Shown: positions 22,781 to 38,798, counted from the stretch's first letter. The stretch: DNA of 64,000 nucleotides from Adiantum capillus-veneris (GCA_014529385.2 CM043965.1:61404933-61468932); one strand, 5' to 3'. The notes: a model not told the origin generated them from the sequence alone. Program-made: numbers and translations.

Positions 22781-23794
22781 CTCACAAAAGCTAATCATAG
22801 ATGGGAAAATTTTCTAGTGTGACCATGAGAAATAGTGTGAGTTGAGTAATTCAAGATGGATTGGGTAAGGCGCTAAGTTAAGTCAAAGAACGCAAAACTA
22901 TTGAAAGTTATAGTTAATTATTATATTGATAGCAGCAACCAATGAGATTGAGGTTCAGCCAACGCCATCCCCGTTTTGCTATGCACCACCCATGATAGGC
23001 GCCTCCACCCATTACAGGAGCTCTGCACTACAAGGAGCTCTAGTCCACTCATGAAATTATCTGCAAGCACCACCTTTGGCTGTTTGGTAGAAATGCGCAT
23101 CATGCGATGCCACTTACAATAACCTAGGTCCTGGGCTACAATTGGGCACCCTCGCCCTCTCTACATGTCCAATCTGGTCCGCATCTACTTGTTGTGATAA
23201 GCCTGCTCCGGCTCTAGCCTCGCCACCTACATCTAGAACACTAACGGGGATCTTGTCTGGCTGTGCAAATGACAGACGTTGACGCAGTCGAGAATATCTC
23301 TTGCTCAAGGTTCTCTCAACTCATGGAATGCCCTGCAAGAACTACCTTCAACTTGTTGGGGGAGCGATCCAGATCATGGGGTGCCTATCCACTCAGGTAT
23401 TTCAGGTGTTGTAGGGCCTCCTCCGCTTGTCTTCTGCACGCCGTTCACCAACAACACCAACCCCAACACGCAACGCCATCCCCATGTGGAGCTATGCTGC
23501 TGCAGGTCAAGAGTAGAAGACATCAACCCTAGCGACCATAGAAGCTGATATAGCGATCATAGACAAGAAGAAGTCCGACATAGCTGCCAAAGACAGTGCA
23601 TCCACTGCAGCAATCTTGGCGCGGGTAATGATGGGAGGCTACATGGAGATGGGAGGCCCTGTGTGGCGATGGATCTGTGCAAAAGCAGATCTCCAATGAC
23701 GGCATGCCCCGCTCCCACTCGTTAGATTTGACGTCTGTCATATTTGAATTCAAATTGAAGTAAACTCACACCAATCGATACGTGAGTCAAGTTC
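22781..23794. other. No recognised gene, locally GC-richer
   Basis: 22920-23750 is less AT-rich than its surroundings and has overlapping short frames on both strands (89 codons at 23263-23532; 74 codons at 23529-23753). None shows a domain or a convincing start, and none repeats elsewhere in the window. It could be an exon remnant; function unknown. Confidence 0.4.
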
Positions 23795-24260
23795 GAACAA
23801 ACAAGCTTGGGATCGACCTCAAGTTTGAACGAGCAAGCTTTGAAGTTGGAACAAACAAGTTTGAACAAACAAGCTTGGGATTGACCTCAACTTTGAACAA
23901 ACAAGCTTGGGATCGACATCAAGTTTGAACGAGCAAGCTTGGAAATTGGAAAGCATGATGAAAGGGATTGGGATCCGGCCTCAAGCTTGAATGAGAGACT
24001 AATATTGTGTTTATTGTTTAAAAGAGATTGGCCTCAGGTTCAAACGAGCGAGCCTTGGAAGCATGCTTTGGGCTTTGGACTCTAGGAGCAAACTTGGGAA
24101 CCATGCTGAAAGGGATTGACCTCAACTGCAAATGAGCAAGCTTGGAAAGCATGGTGAAAGGAATTGACCTCAAGTTTGAATGAAACGGATTGACTTAATA
24201 TTGTGTTTATTGTTTGAAAGCCTAGGGGTCAGCCTCAAGTTTGAATGAACAAGCCTTGGA
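23795..24260. repeat. Minisatellite with AAGTTTGAACGAGCAAGCTTGG core
   Basis: The core 'TTTGAACGAGCAAGCTTGG', with variants (GAACAAACAAGCTTGGGATC), recurs about eight to ten times with irregular 25-60 bp spacing. Many copies contain the palindromic CAAGCTTG. Confidence 0.8.
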
Positions 24261-24645
24261 AGCACCCTAAACCAGCCTTTCGACTCTGAAAGTATCTTGT
24301 GGACTAAGCTTAGACTCAAAAAGTTAGGAGCATGCGGCCTTTGGACTCCCATTCTAGAGTGCCTATACAATGGCCCTTAGTCTCAAGTTTGAGCGAGAGT
24401 CGCAATATTTTCTTGTCACAAAATCTGGTTCTATATAACTAGAGGATTGAAATTCAGATTTCTATCATCAATGAACATGTCTGTAGTGTGTAGAAGCTAA
24501 TCCCCAAGATTGTGTATAGTTGTAACCCTCCTTGTTTTGTTTTGTCTTTGTCAGCACAACAAGAATAGACACATGGTTATTTACCTCGTACATTTGAGAC
24601 AAAGCTCAACCTAGAATTTGGGCCTGAAGTTTTGTTTTGACATAA

Positions 24646-24652
<7 letters not shown>

Positions 24653-24707
<55 letters not shown>
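24653..24707. repeat. (CT)n microsatellite
   Basis: Pure CT tract of about 55 bases lying about 40 bp beyond the presumed 3' end of the gypsy coding region (minus strand). Confidence 0.95.
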
Positions 24708-24711
<4 letters not shown>

Positions 24712-24859
24712 AAAGTTTGTGTTATTTCAAATCAAATCACCGTTGTCTGCGTCCCAGCCGCTCAAAGGTAGGTGGTGTCCCCTGTTCATCTCACTGTGGC
24801 CAGCTCAATGTGCATCGGGCTCCTGGCGTTTTGAGACCGTCGGGGTCGTGTCGCGCTTT

Positions 24860-25705
24860 GCGCTCATCAATGTTACCGTTCTTAGTACCTTGTCTTCATA
24901 TCAAAGAATCGATTCGGACTGCAACACCTCTTCTTGATCTCCGATCTCTAGTGGGTCCTCCATTATCGGTTCTTTTGATGGCTCTCCTTTGTAACGCTTG
25001 AGTAGGCTCACATGGTTAGCATTGTGAATGAGCCAATGGTTGGGCAACTTTAACTAATAAGCCATCTCATTGATTGGCTTAAGAATTTCAAAAGAAAGGA
25101 CCATACTATCTTTTTTCTAGCTTAGCATAATACTCTTGGTGGCTCGTAGGATTCTTGCCTAGTATGCCTTAGACGAGCCTTGAGAAACTTTAGCACGACC
25201 CAATCATTTTTCTTAAAGGCTAAGGCTCTTCTATGCTTATTAGCAGCAACCGTTTTTGCCTTTGCTTTGAGATGGCTATAACCTTTTAATCTTTAGAAAA
25301 GATTCTTATGAGTCTCGGCTATATTCATCAGCAGTAGGGGACTTTTGGATCTTCCCATATACTTTAAGTAGTAAGGGACTTTTGGATCTTCTCTTTTTAA
25401 CCTCGAAAGGTGCTTTTCCCAAAGAAGTATATACAATGTCATTGTACGCATACTCTATAAGAGGTAGGTACTTCTCTCATTGAGAACATTGATCTACTTT
25501 CATGACATAGGCTTTTAGTAGATTCAAGAATCGTTAGATTAGTTATTTCACTTTGGTAATCCGTTTATGGATGATAGGCCGAAAGAGAAATTTAATCTAA
25601 TTCCTAAATTCTCAAAGAGACCCTTCTAGAAATTACTGGCCATTCTAGGATCTTTGTCCGACTCTATGGATGTTGGAAATCCATGATACTTGAAAATTTG
25701 GGATA
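24860..25705 (-). pseudogene. Gypsy integrase and C-terminal region
   Basis: Minus-strand pieces include 'QWEKYLPL'-like sequence with 'IEYAYNDIVYTSLGKAPFE' (about 25500-25420), typical of the integrase C-terminal part. Later come 'LPNHWLIHNANHVSLLKRYK' (about 25050-24990), the conserved segment before the chromodomain, and 'EPIIEDPLEIGDQEEVLQ'. Stops and shifts throughout. The chromodomain itself is only dimly visible to 24860. Confidence 0.72.
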
Positions 25706-26155
25706 TTAAGAGGGTTGCCGTTTGATGTGTCTTAATAGTCTTTTTGACAGGTATAGAGTGTGTTTTCTTGCTAAGCGTGTCGATTGAAACAATCCAAGTT
25801 GCTTCCCTCGATCAAATTTCAATTTTTGGTATACCACGCATTTTGAAACATACTCTACTCCAAGGAAATCACCACAAGCATCACATTGGACCTCAAATGG
25901 CTTAAAGAGATCCGGAAGCATAAGGACTCGTTGAGAGGTAAACTTCTCTTTGAGCTTGTCAAAAGCATTTTGTTCTTTAGCAGTCCATGAGTACTTAACG
26001 TTCTTCTTTGTTAAGTCATGCAATGGTCCTGCTATTTGAGAGAATTTTGCTATGAAGCATCTATAGTATGCACACATACCAATAAAGATTCTTAGCTCAT
26101 GTACATTCCTTGGATTAGGCCATGCTTTTATTACCTCCAACTTTGATGGATCCAT
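25706..26155 (-). pseudogene. Gypsy RT thumb / RNase H start
   Basis: 'MDPSKLEVIKAWPNPRNVHE' followed by 'LRIFIGMCAYYRCFIAKFSQIAGPLHDL' is the RT connection region, and 'FTSQRVLMLPDLFKPFEVQCDACGDFLG' is the start of gypsy RNase H with its first Asp. After that the frame jumps into unrelated or integrase sequence, marking a deletion of most of RNase H. Confidence 0.85.
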
Positions 26156-26963
26156 ACGGATACCATCTTAAGAGATCATGTGACCTAAATATTGAATCTC
26201 TTGTTCAAAAATTTCCCTTTTCTTTTGATTAATAAAAAGCTTATTCTCTCTCAAAACTTGAAAGATTACCTGGAGGTATCACTTGTACTCCTCAAGAGAA
26301 TTTGAGTGGCCTGAATATTTTTGTCCATTGTGAATTTGAATGCGGCTGGAGCATTTGTCAGGCCAAAACTTGTAACTTATCAAATAGATCTTCTAGTCGT
26401 GACACGGAAAATATTTTTTTTTATAGTAATCCTATTTAGTGCTCTATAGTCGTCACACATGTGATATGTGCCATCTTTCTTTTGCACTAAAAATACTAGT
26501 GAACAGAATGGAGAGGAGTTAGGCCTCAGCATCCCTTTTTCCACAATTTCATGCACTTGCCTCATGATCTCCTCTTGTTGAGCTTGTGAAACTCAATAAG
26601 GAGGTTTATAAGGTAGTGAGCTTCCTAGTAGAAGCTCTATTGCATGGTCATCATCCCCTCATTTTTGAGGTAGCTCCGTAGGGATGTCATCAAAATGAAA
26701 ACATCTTGGAATCTATTTAGGAAATTAGACAACTCTAATTCCTCTTGATTCCCTTTATTGCTACTTGTAAAAACATTAGAATCATTTACAGATTCTCTAA
26801 CAAAAATCATATAAGCAAAAATAGAGCTTTTCATTGACTTATCAAAAGCAAGCGTAATTACCATGGATATGTTGTTCCCCAAATCATTAGCATCTATGTA
26901 CATGCTCTTTTCCTTGTAGGTGAAGTAGATTCTCCTTTTAGGGAAATTCATGTTGGCAGCCAT
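26156..26963 (-). pseudogene. Gypsy RT N-terminal part with catalytic core deleted
   Basis: 'IVEKGMLRPNSSPFCSLVFLVQKKDGTYHM' with 'CDDYRALN' is the RT fingers. In the next 200 bp 'FGLTNAPAAFKFTMD' is recognisable, but the stretch that should carry the FLDD/YLDD Asp pair is missing and the sequence resumes at 'INQKKREIF...YLGHMIS'. The upstream frame 26963-26637 is the protease-RT linker, preserving little recognisable sequence. Confidence 0.8.
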
Positions 26964-27120
26964 GCGGTCGAACCATGGTGCCCCTAGGATAACATCCTTA
27001 TGTTGGAGAGGAGAGATTAAAAAAAATCTTCTTTGTCAACATAGCTTTGGACATGAAGCCTCAACTTCCCAATCAAGAGAGTAACAGAGGCTTGATATCC
27101 CTTGAAAGCTGCATCGGTAG

Positions 27121-27760
27121 TTACATTCTCTCCCATCTCAAAAGCTTGAATGCCCAACTTAGTGGCCAACTCCATTGATATGAAGTTGTGAGTAGAGCCA
27201 GGGTCAAAGAGAATAAGCGCATCATGCTCCCTTTCTTTTCCCTAATCATAGGAGAGGTATGAGCCTTTGCAATGAGTATCCTCTTTTGGAGCTTCAACCA
27301 TGGAAGCTCTAGGAGTGTCATTGCGTACATTTCTTTTGGGGCAAGAACGATAACCATGTCCTTGCTCCCCACACTTAAAGCATTTTTTGTCTTTATGAAA
27401 GGCACCTAATTCTTTGAGAGAGAGCTTATTTTTACCTTTGTAAGCTCCTTTCTTCTTGGCCTTGTTGTCGTTGGTGTTGGCATTGCCTTGGGAAAAGTTT
27501 TGAGCATTGCTCTTGAAATTTCTTCTCACCCCTTGTTGTTGGAAATTGATCCTTGAAGCTACCATAGTGTGGTGGATGGCTTCGGTGATAGTGCTAGGCC
27601 ATTGTGAGTTGACATACTCGGCCATTTCTTCAGGTAATACCGCACAAAATTGTTGCTTTTGTTCGAAGAAGTCTATCCTTTGAAAGACTCTAGCTTTGAG
27701 ATGTAAATCCCAAAACTTGTCTACATATTTGTGGATAGGCTCGTTGAAGAGCAGCTTCAA
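27121..27760 (-). pseudogene. Gypsy Gag C-terminus, zinc knuckle and protease
   Basis: The 172-codon frame 27760-27242 is the C-terminal Gag with the CCHC zinc knuckle 'CFKCGEQGHGYRSC' (all ligands present), ending in a stop after 'SYD'. In a neighbouring frame at about 27235-27140 the strand reads 'LILFDPGSTHNFIS', the gypsy protease active site in its DPGS form. Confidence 0.85.
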
Positions 27761-27826
27761 GCTCTACCATTCGGTAAGCACTTTGTCCTTTGCATCGCTT
27801 GCAAGGAATTGCTTCATGATAGAAAC

Positions 27827-28662
27827 TCACAGAGTTTTCCATGTCTTTGGGGCCTCGCCATTGCTACAAAGGCTAGCCCACCATTGATGAATAGATGTTT
27901 GGAAGTGCATAGCTACATGGTGTAGCTTGCAGGACTTCGTGAAGTGCTCGTCTCCAAAGGCCGCATCAAATTGTTGGATGAAGGCCAATACTTTGTATGT
28001 GGCACCAAAGGTGCCATCATAGGTGAGAAAAGAGATACTCTTCCCTCCCTCTTTGAACTTCTTGAGCTTTTGTGATCTTCGCCGTGCAGGGTATGATTTG
28101 CGATGTCCTCCCCTCTTGTATTCTCTAGGAGAATAGACATAGCTTTCATCAGAAGAGAAGGAAGGTAAAAAAGAACGAGAAGAGGGTGACCTTTTTCTTC
28201 CTTTGTTTCCTCTCTTCCCTTTCGGAGTGACGAGGAGAAGGACTATGGGTTGACCATTTCCTCTAGAGAGGAGTTGGCGATAGTCTAGACCGCCGTTTTC
28301 ATGGAGCCACATCTTTAGAGAAACTTAGGGCTTTCACTTCTTTCTCGTTCTTTGGATTCCTCCTCTCTTATGGGAGAGAGTCTTCTTATGGGAGTCTCAT
28401 TAAGAGGCCTCCTAAACTCTCTCTCCTCTTGGAGAGGAAGGGAAATCCCATAAGCACGAAGTTGTTGTGTAACTTCAGATTGCAAAGTAGGGTTGCCCAT
28501 AGCTTGCTTCAACCTAGTAATAAGATAATTAAAAAACATGGGAACATCATCATTAGCACCTTCATGTGCAAAATTAAAGTTATCAATGTTCATTCTACTC
28601 TCTTGGTTATTATGAGCCATGCTAATTATACTTATGTGTTTACTTAGTGTATTCTTTGGCAA
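27827..28662 (-). pseudogene. Gypsy Gag N-terminus
   Basis: Two frames, 28662-28315 and 28312-27827, separated by a single stop. The likely first codon is the Met at about 28618 ('MAHNNQESRMNIDNFNFAHE'). The second frame has an Arg/Ser-rich stretch, then 'ISFLTYDGTFGATYKVLAFI' and 'HFQTSIHQWWASL', the capsid-like start of a retrotransposon Gag. No upstream LTR was recognised between 28663 and 29200. Confidence 0.7.
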
Positions 28663-31550
28663 TTCAAAACCTTAGTTGCTACTCCTCTTAGCCTTTGAAA
28701 ATAAGCACTTAAGTATCTACACCCACGGCTTGAATTGGTTAATTACAGAGAGTAATGGGGTGGGTCTAAGATAGCAGAATTGCCAAGGGATAGCTCCTTT
28801 CGGACTTCTTATGGCTCAATAATGGTAAATCTGTAGCCAAGTCTAAAAAGACCCCATTATTAAGACCAAAGCTCCCAAGGTGTGCACCATATCCCACATA
28901 GTGGGCTCAACAAAACCGATAATAGATCCCAATTCCACTTACCCTAATATAATTAACAAAATCAACCATTGATAGGCTACTTAAGGACCTCTCTTCTTAA
29001 GCAAGAAAAGAGAAACCAAACACTCTTGGACACTAAAATCTCCTTCTTCTTTACTATTCAAAATGATATAATAATTTCTACAAAACATACCTAGGAAATA
29101 CAACATAATGCTCTGAACAACGGTCAATGTGACATTAGAAAGAGGATGGGGTCTAGGAGAAGCTCTTTATTTACCATCATACTATGGAGTTGATTTAACA
29201 TTTTGACAAATGGATGCACGCCATGTGTGCTAGAATGGTGGGTGTGTAAGAGAGGTGTAAGTGGTGGTCAAAGGATGCTTTTCCCCCCAAAAAAGGGGGT
29301 GGACAACTTTATGATTTTTGGCCTTCCATATGAATTCCAATTTGAGTGGAGATTAAAAATCTGTTTCATTAATTTACAACAACACTCCTCTTTATTTCTC
29401 ATTTCTTACGTCTTATAGATTTTCAAGAGAAAAAAATGGTATGCATGATGCTACTACTTCATGTGTGCTGTCATAATTCCTCCCTTTTAAACCGTTTTAT
29501 CTTAACTCTCAAGTTTACATCCTCAAACGACTTGCTACTGAGACAAAAAAACATTATGCATCACAATACTTCATATGTCTTCTCAAAGTTCCTCACCTTT
29601 GAATCTTCCTATTTCTCCAAAGTCATCAAGCTATAAATATAAAACAAAAAATGCTAATGACATTTAAAACACACCCAACCAATAATTACTGCTGAATTAT
29701 AAGAAAAAACCTTGTGCATTGTGCATTATCTACAGTCCCCAAAAGAGAAGATCTGTTTTTTTTCATATTTTCAATATATTTAATCATTCTTAAAATCATG
29801 AAAAGTGTAAGCATTCATGATCACAAATATCTCTCACATCCTCCTCCTTTTGACAGATCCAAACCATAGAGGTAAAATTTAGTAGTTAGGGCAAAATCTT
29901 ACAGCCATGATTGATGTTCCCATTAACTCATTCTTTTCACAAATAGAAAACAATGAATGTAAGTTAACCTTAAGGCCTGGATAAAAGAGGGTTCAACCCA
30001 ATTCATACAAATTAGAGATTCTAATTATTTATAGCATCTACTATAGAAGAAGGTGGTTGATAAGAGACCTTTGATAAGCCAATTCTAAAACTTTTTTTGA
30101 AAGATTTAGCCTTGTGTTCAACCCAACTAGAGATTAGTGAAAATCAAGCAATATTGAACTGGTAACCCTGGGTGTTGCATTGGCAATCCAAACCCCGTGG
30201 TTAAATTTCGCAATTCAAATTTCAAAACTCTTCTTGATCGAAGTAAGTTTCACTTGCCAAGCTGGCTTGTAGAAAATTCTACAACAGTTAATATGTGCAA
30301 ATTTGTAAACTTGAGATTTAACCAGCTTACTGATGTGCTTGAATTACCGCCCTTGGCACCAAAATTTGTATCAACCCGTGGTGGGTTTGCCTATGCAGGA
30401 GGTATCATGTGTAGAAGCCTTGCTTCACCATGTATAATCGCGTGTTGATCAACTTAATGGTTTCTAACTGGCTCCTTGGCCATAGAATCATGACATATGC
30501 ATAATAGGAATCATCCCGCTTGGAAAGATTGCTCCAATCTGGAAATCTTTCCATTTTGAGTTGCCAAGCCTTGGAAGGGCTCCCCCTTGTGTGACTGCCT
30601 TATGACCATTTTGGGTGGTCTACATAAGAACTCAACAAATGCATTGATAGGCCATTAGCATCATGAACTAAATGTACCTACCATTAGCATCACAAAGTTT
30701 GATCGATGCAACATGGAAACTTTCATTGCTTCAACTTCGTATGGATGCATCATGTGGATGGAGATGTGTAGAAAGCATTGTTTCCATGAACACAAAGAGC
30801 ATGCCAATATGAGATATTGGGGACTAGCACATGCAACTCTCCACCCAACCATACCTAATATAGGGCCTTGGCATGCTAAATATAAGCTCCCCTGTATCGC
30901 ATGTGTGTTCTAACCCTTGGCCCTGGCCTGTCTTACTCTAGGCCTAACACAAACTCTCTAGAGTTAACCCCATCATTGGCATGCCCAATATCTCGGCCTT
31001 TTAGAGACTTTCCCAAATCCCAATTTCAGGCTTCTACATCCTCATAATTACAAATTTAGCAATCTTGTATGAAGAGTACCACTTAGAGATATCCTCCACC
31101 AAGTTTCATACAGAAAACCGCCATTTTGACCACATTTGCGCTCGTAAACTTGAGACTTAAAATTGCAATGGAGTTGGCATTAGAACAGAGATTGAGTAGA
31201 GAGAAGCCAATTCCAAGCATTGAACAATTGGTATGTTGGAAAAATTGAGTTTCGAATGTGCTCTAGAAACATTTGTACTCCAATAGCTCTCTCAACATGT
31301 AACTTTTCAAAGGACATGGCTTCAAAAAAGGGGTTTTATATGACAAAACAATGCAAGTTAAATGTTCTAGGCCTTGGCGAGGTTACTAAATGTTATACTA
31401 TTGAAATTTAACCAAGTAAATATAATTATATAGATATTATGTCTTTCGATCTCAATTACTAAATAGACCAAAATTCAAAAAATTGGGCAAAATGAATAGA
31501 ATCATGATGAATTGTGCCTCTTCTGGTTTAAGTGTCCACATTGCTATATT

Positions 31551-31765
31551 TGTTGCCGTGTATAGATATTAAAATTATGCAAATTAAGTGAAACTCATTC
31601 AATCATAGTGTTAAGATAATTTGGAAAGAAAGCTATAATCCTCGCTTCACGTTACTTTGTTGCCGTGTATAGATAATTAAAATATGCAAATTAAGTGAAA
31701 CTCATTCAATCATAGTGTTAAGATAATTTGGAAAAGAAAGCTATAATCCTCGCTTCATGTTACTT
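31551..31765. repeat. 107-bp tandem duplication
   Basis: TGTTGCCGTGTATAGATATT at 31551 and TGTTGCCGTGTATAGATAAT at 31658 start two near-identical 107-bp units (a few indels and one C/T near the end). Recent slippage or duplication. Confidence 0.92.
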
Positions 31766-32072
31766 TGGCAGTTTTGGCTCTATTTGAATGGTTAAATCAT
31801 TTTTGAGGTGGAAAAATCCATAATCAAGCACCACATCTATGTCATGTTTTTCTTGATAACCTAATCTTTTTGACAGGAAGGATAGTAATGGCCTTGATAC
31901 TCTTACTAGTTTGTGTGTATTGTGATGAAGCTTGACATGGAGGTGGAACATGCTCCTTCTCTTCACACTTCACAATGACCTACTCTCACATTCACTACTC
32001 TGCTACCCCACTTGATTCCAAATGTCATAACAAATGTGTGAAGTGCAAGATAAGGCCCAACCCTCAAACCAA

Positions 32073-32337
32073 TCTTCCCATGTCTTTTACACATCACTAC
32101 CCTTGCAATGCTAATCATTAAAAATAGGACATTTGGAGATGTGCAGCATTGAATTATAAGAACTTTATTCATAATAATAAACAAAATGTACAACATGCTT
32201 TCTCTCTTAGACCTGTCTTCCCACCTTTCCCCCGCATCGCTACTCTAGCAATGCAAATCTTGAAATATGGGACATGTCGAGCTATGTGGCATTGAATAAG
32301 AAGAATTCAATACACAAAAATGGACAAATGTTATGAA
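32073..32337. repeat. Diverged ~143-bp tandem duplication
   Basis: The segment from CTTCCCATGTCTTTTACACA (about 32073) to about 32194 is imperfectly repeated from about 32217 to 32337 (shared: CATCNCTAC, GCAATGC, ATNGGACAT, GCATTGAAT, AAACAAAATG/GGACAAATG). Confidence 0.65.
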
Positions 32338-33801
32338 AGGAGTGAGAATTAAGCATATGAATTCTTGAACTTTCAGTTGCCAAGACCCATCTCATGGACA
32401 CCACAAACACTTCGAAAAATTTGCAAAATAGATGCAGTGAAAGTAGACAATTGGCACCAACAATGGAGATATGGCTTTGTCTTGGATTTACACATGCCTT
32501 CAACAATTAGGCATGAACCCGATCCATCAGCAACATTTCCTGAGTAATACTTCATAGCTTCTTATAGGTCAATTTTATGAGAACCCACAAACAAGGTAAG
32601 AGCTAGCTAAATGAGACTAAATCACCAATAAGTACTATTCACTGCAAAGGCCGTAGGTAGATTTTTTTACATGCAAGTTACACATGGTGCAAAGCAATGT
32701 TGGAGAAAAACGTATGTTTAGTGTAGTAGCAAATCTCCACAGTAAACCAGAAAAAAGTCGCACCTTAAATGCCAAAGGTTTACCAGTAAATGCATCAATA
32801 GAAAGCCCGCAATGCGACACACACCACACCAGTGTAGTGTTCACGAAAAACCAGCCTTAATAGTGTATTTTTAACCAGCCAAAATTGCAAAATGCCGGTT
32901 AGATTCTGAACTTGCCTTGAAGAAACCGGTTGAAATTTACATGTTTTTGTGTGAAAACCAATAAATCCTTCAGTTTTTGACCTAAAAGCCAGGAGATTTG
33001 TAAGTTTGTCCTTTTTCTCTGGTTTGGAAAAAATGCTTTGGCGAGCCCTATGCCACACTGTCATTGATCCATACACCACAGGGGATGCCATCACGAAATG
33101 ACAAAACCAGAAAGTACTTGCATGAAGATGGTGCACTGAAAGAAAAACGTTGACTGGTATTGTGAAACATGTAAGCCTCCTAAAGGAAGCTTATGGGCAT
33201 GTATAACTAGTCATCATACTGTCCATGAAAGCCCTGCGTCACTCGCGTCTGTACATGAGAATTTAGAAGAGAACTGCTTTTTTTCTCTTTCAAATTGGAT
33301 CATGCACAGCTGATCTACCATGACTTTAAACTGAAGAACTACAGTCCCATCGTCCAATGTAGATTTGAACCCACAACTTCCACAATCACCTCCTTGTAAA
33401 TAAAGAGCTAGAGCTACAAAAAACATCCCATCCCCTAAAAAACAGCATGTAAAACCACTAGTAGCAAGCATTTAGTAATGGTAATTTGTCAGGTGGATTC
33501 ATTAGCCAGGTCTGTTTGTGGGATTTTACAGTCTATCATGTTACAAAATATACAGTAAAATGGTATAACATCCATTACAATACAGCATCTGGTAAACATT
33601 TTCCGCATCTAATAAACCTCGATCAAGTTTCTAAATTCGTGAATACAGCATAAGGGTAGAATCACAAGTACCTACAAAAAGTAGGTGCTTTGACCCCAAA
33701 AATGGTAAAACCAGCATTCTGATGACATCACCAGCACACTCAATCCATCCCTTATTGATCAAGAAGGCTTACACATCTGTACAAACAAGACAGCAGACTC
33801 T

Positions 33802-35205
33802 TCAGCATGAACCTTCTTCAGACACCGGCCGCTCCTTTAAATCAAGATTAAGTCTGAAGAAAACTGGCCCATTGATCGTTAGATTCCATCTAGGGAAACT
33901 GAAACCCCTTTCTATAAACCAGCCAGAGAAAAAATCATTGAACTGGGCACACGCCCCCTCTGCTACCTGTAAATCACATTGACCAGTGGCCTTAGTATCA
34001 TAATTCTGAGAATAATCCCTTTTCATAGCAATTTGGTATTCCAGTAACATGGGTTCATCTACAGTTCTTGAACTAGGCGCAACCATGATATTTATGCAGC
34101 ATGTACGTTGAGAGTTGTATGAAGCTTTCACAGACTCCGGTTTCGCCTCTATGTAGAAGGTATATTTGTTAGGGCCCAGGGAAAAGGGTCTTGATTGAAA
34201 ACTATCACCTGTGCAAATGACAAGCTCTAGAGGAAACTCAAAATAAACCTGGCAGCTCATGTTTGTTTGGTGAAACACGTATGTTTTCGAGTTTCCCCAA
34301 AAGTTTTCAAGAATCACAGTGTTGCGAGGTCGAAAACGATTATGGGAGTTCTTTTTCCACATCATCTGCTGCTGGCGAGCATGGGTATAGCTTTTAAATT
34401 TAATTGCCTCCATGATTAAGGCCTGGCAAGCTGGACTCTGCATAAGAGGGCTATTTGTGACAACGTCTTCGAGGAAATCGCCAGTCAACCAAGGAAACCT
34501 CACAACCTCTGCCAACTCCTCTGCAGCACGAGTTCGACTTTGCAGACTAAGACAATTAGCTTCAAGCCAATCCAGCAAATATTGGAAAACGTCCTCTTCA
34601 TATTGTACATTCAGCAACTCGCTGTCCAGAACCACTTTTACTCCCTCCAAGCTGAGCGAAAGAAACTCAGACTTTTTTGCAGGAATATCTGGGAATTGCT
34701 GTGAAAGATAATTGCGGCAACGCTCAACCACAGGTTGCACGGTCTTATTGGACTTCAGGGTCTCTGGAAGGCCCAACACTAACAGGCAAGCATGAAGGGT
34801 GTTGGGAAAGTGTTTGAAAGCCTCAACAAGAGGTTCCATGCAAGAAAAGATAGCAAATCTATCTGCAAGACAGAGAAGCATGACTGCACTCTCTGCATTT
34901 GAAGGCTCCCGCAAAAGCCCTGTATACATATACTCGATAAGATTGTGCAGTCCAAGTTTCTCTGCACCATCACAAGGCTCAATTAGCATATGGAGAAAGA
35001 GCTGCTTCTTAGTCATGAGCACACCCTTCTTGAACTATTTACCTTCCTCAGTCACATGTACGACAGCAACTTCAGATCTTGACTCACTCATTCCATTACA
35101 GAACAATCTCATGAAGTATTCAGAATGTGCTGCAAGTATGACTGAGCTGACATGTAGCTCTGATTTTCCTTGATTTTGGTCTTTATCAACTGAATCCACA
35201 GAAGT
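33802..35205 (-). CDS. BTB/POZ-BACK domain protein, 3' exons (POB1/LRB-like)
   Basis: Two exons are visible: 35205-35043 and 34961-33802, joined across an 81-nt intron (34962-35042) with GTAAAT donor, CTAAT branch-like motif and GTGCAG acceptor. The join keeps frame and removes an in-frame TAG. The first exon has a TTTTTCTGGCAG acceptor and encodes half a BTB domain ('[20 protein letters not shown]'), continued by 'LIEYMYTGLL' and 'LCLADRFAIFSCMEPLVEAF'. A BACK-like helical region follows ('SLSLEGVKVVLDSELLNVQY', 'VFQYLLDWLEANC'), then a beta-rich C-terminus of ~190 residues. Plant proteins of this layout (POB1, LRB1/2) are CUL3 ubiquitin-ligase substrate adaptors; that role is inferred by family. 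The protein's N-terminus and first exons lie outside the window or are lost. The upstream intron is loaded with LINEs, so expression is uncertain. Confidence 0.82.
34962..35042 (-). other. Short GT-AG intron of the BTB gene
   Basis: In minus sense GTAAATAGTTC...CTAATTGAG...GTGCAG. Without it the frame has a TAG and 26 extra residues in the middle of the BTB fold. With it removed the BTB helix-turn continues as 'VTEE' + 'EKLGLHNLIEYMYTG', matching the family's spacing. Confidence 0.8.
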
Positions 35206-35218
35206 CTGCCAGAAAAAG

Positions 35219-35280
<62 letters not shown>
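35104..35280. repeat. Left copy of duplicated exon fragment plus (CT)n
   Basis: CAATCTCATGAAGTATTCAG to 35220 (about 116 bp: 102 bp of BTB exon, then splice acceptor and polypyrimidine region), followed by a (CT)n tract to 35280. The same block recurs at 38110-38332 with about three substitutions. The LINE lies exactly between the two. Confidence 0.92.

Positions 35281-38798
<3,518 letters not shown>

Larger units (their letters stand above)
24750..28662 (-). mobile_element. Ty3/gypsy retrotransposon, decayed, internally deleted
   Basis: On the minus strand from 28662 downwards come Gag, zinc knuckle, protease (DPGS), RT pieces, a RNase H start, integrase pieces and a chromodomain-proximal motif. 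RT-before-integrase order defines gypsy. No LTR pair could be identified. Large deletions remove the RT catalytic FLDD motif and the RNase H/integrase N-terminus, and stops are frequent, so it is a dead, old copy. Confidence 0.85.
28663..33801. other. Gene-poor stretch downstream of the BTB gene
   Basis: No transposon domain or gene was recognised here. Frames are short and featureless. The part next to 33801 must contain the 3' UTR of the BTB gene, but I could not place the poly(A) site. 32650-33140 has several 'ACCAGCC/AACCAG/CCGGTT' motifs that might belong to an undescribed small repeat. Two tandem duplications inside it are listed separately. Confidence 0.5.

Noticed and set aside
28663-29200. 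5' LTR for the gypsy element at 24750-28662
   Set aside because: No second copy of this sequence and no TG...CA ends or primer-binding site of the usual type were found in the window.
32650-33140. Small DNA transposon (MITE) with ACCAGCC/CCGGTT motifs
   Set aside because: No convincing terminal inverted repeats or TSD could be found by eye.
35002-35040. In-frame TAG in the BTB gene read as a pseudogene mutation
   Set aside because: A canonical 81-nt intron spans it and its removal restores both frame and domain spacing, so an intron is the simpler reading.
34412-35173. Plus-strand frames opposite the BTB gene (99 and 124 codons)
   Set aside because: Antisense shadows of a gene with clear domain content on the minus strand.
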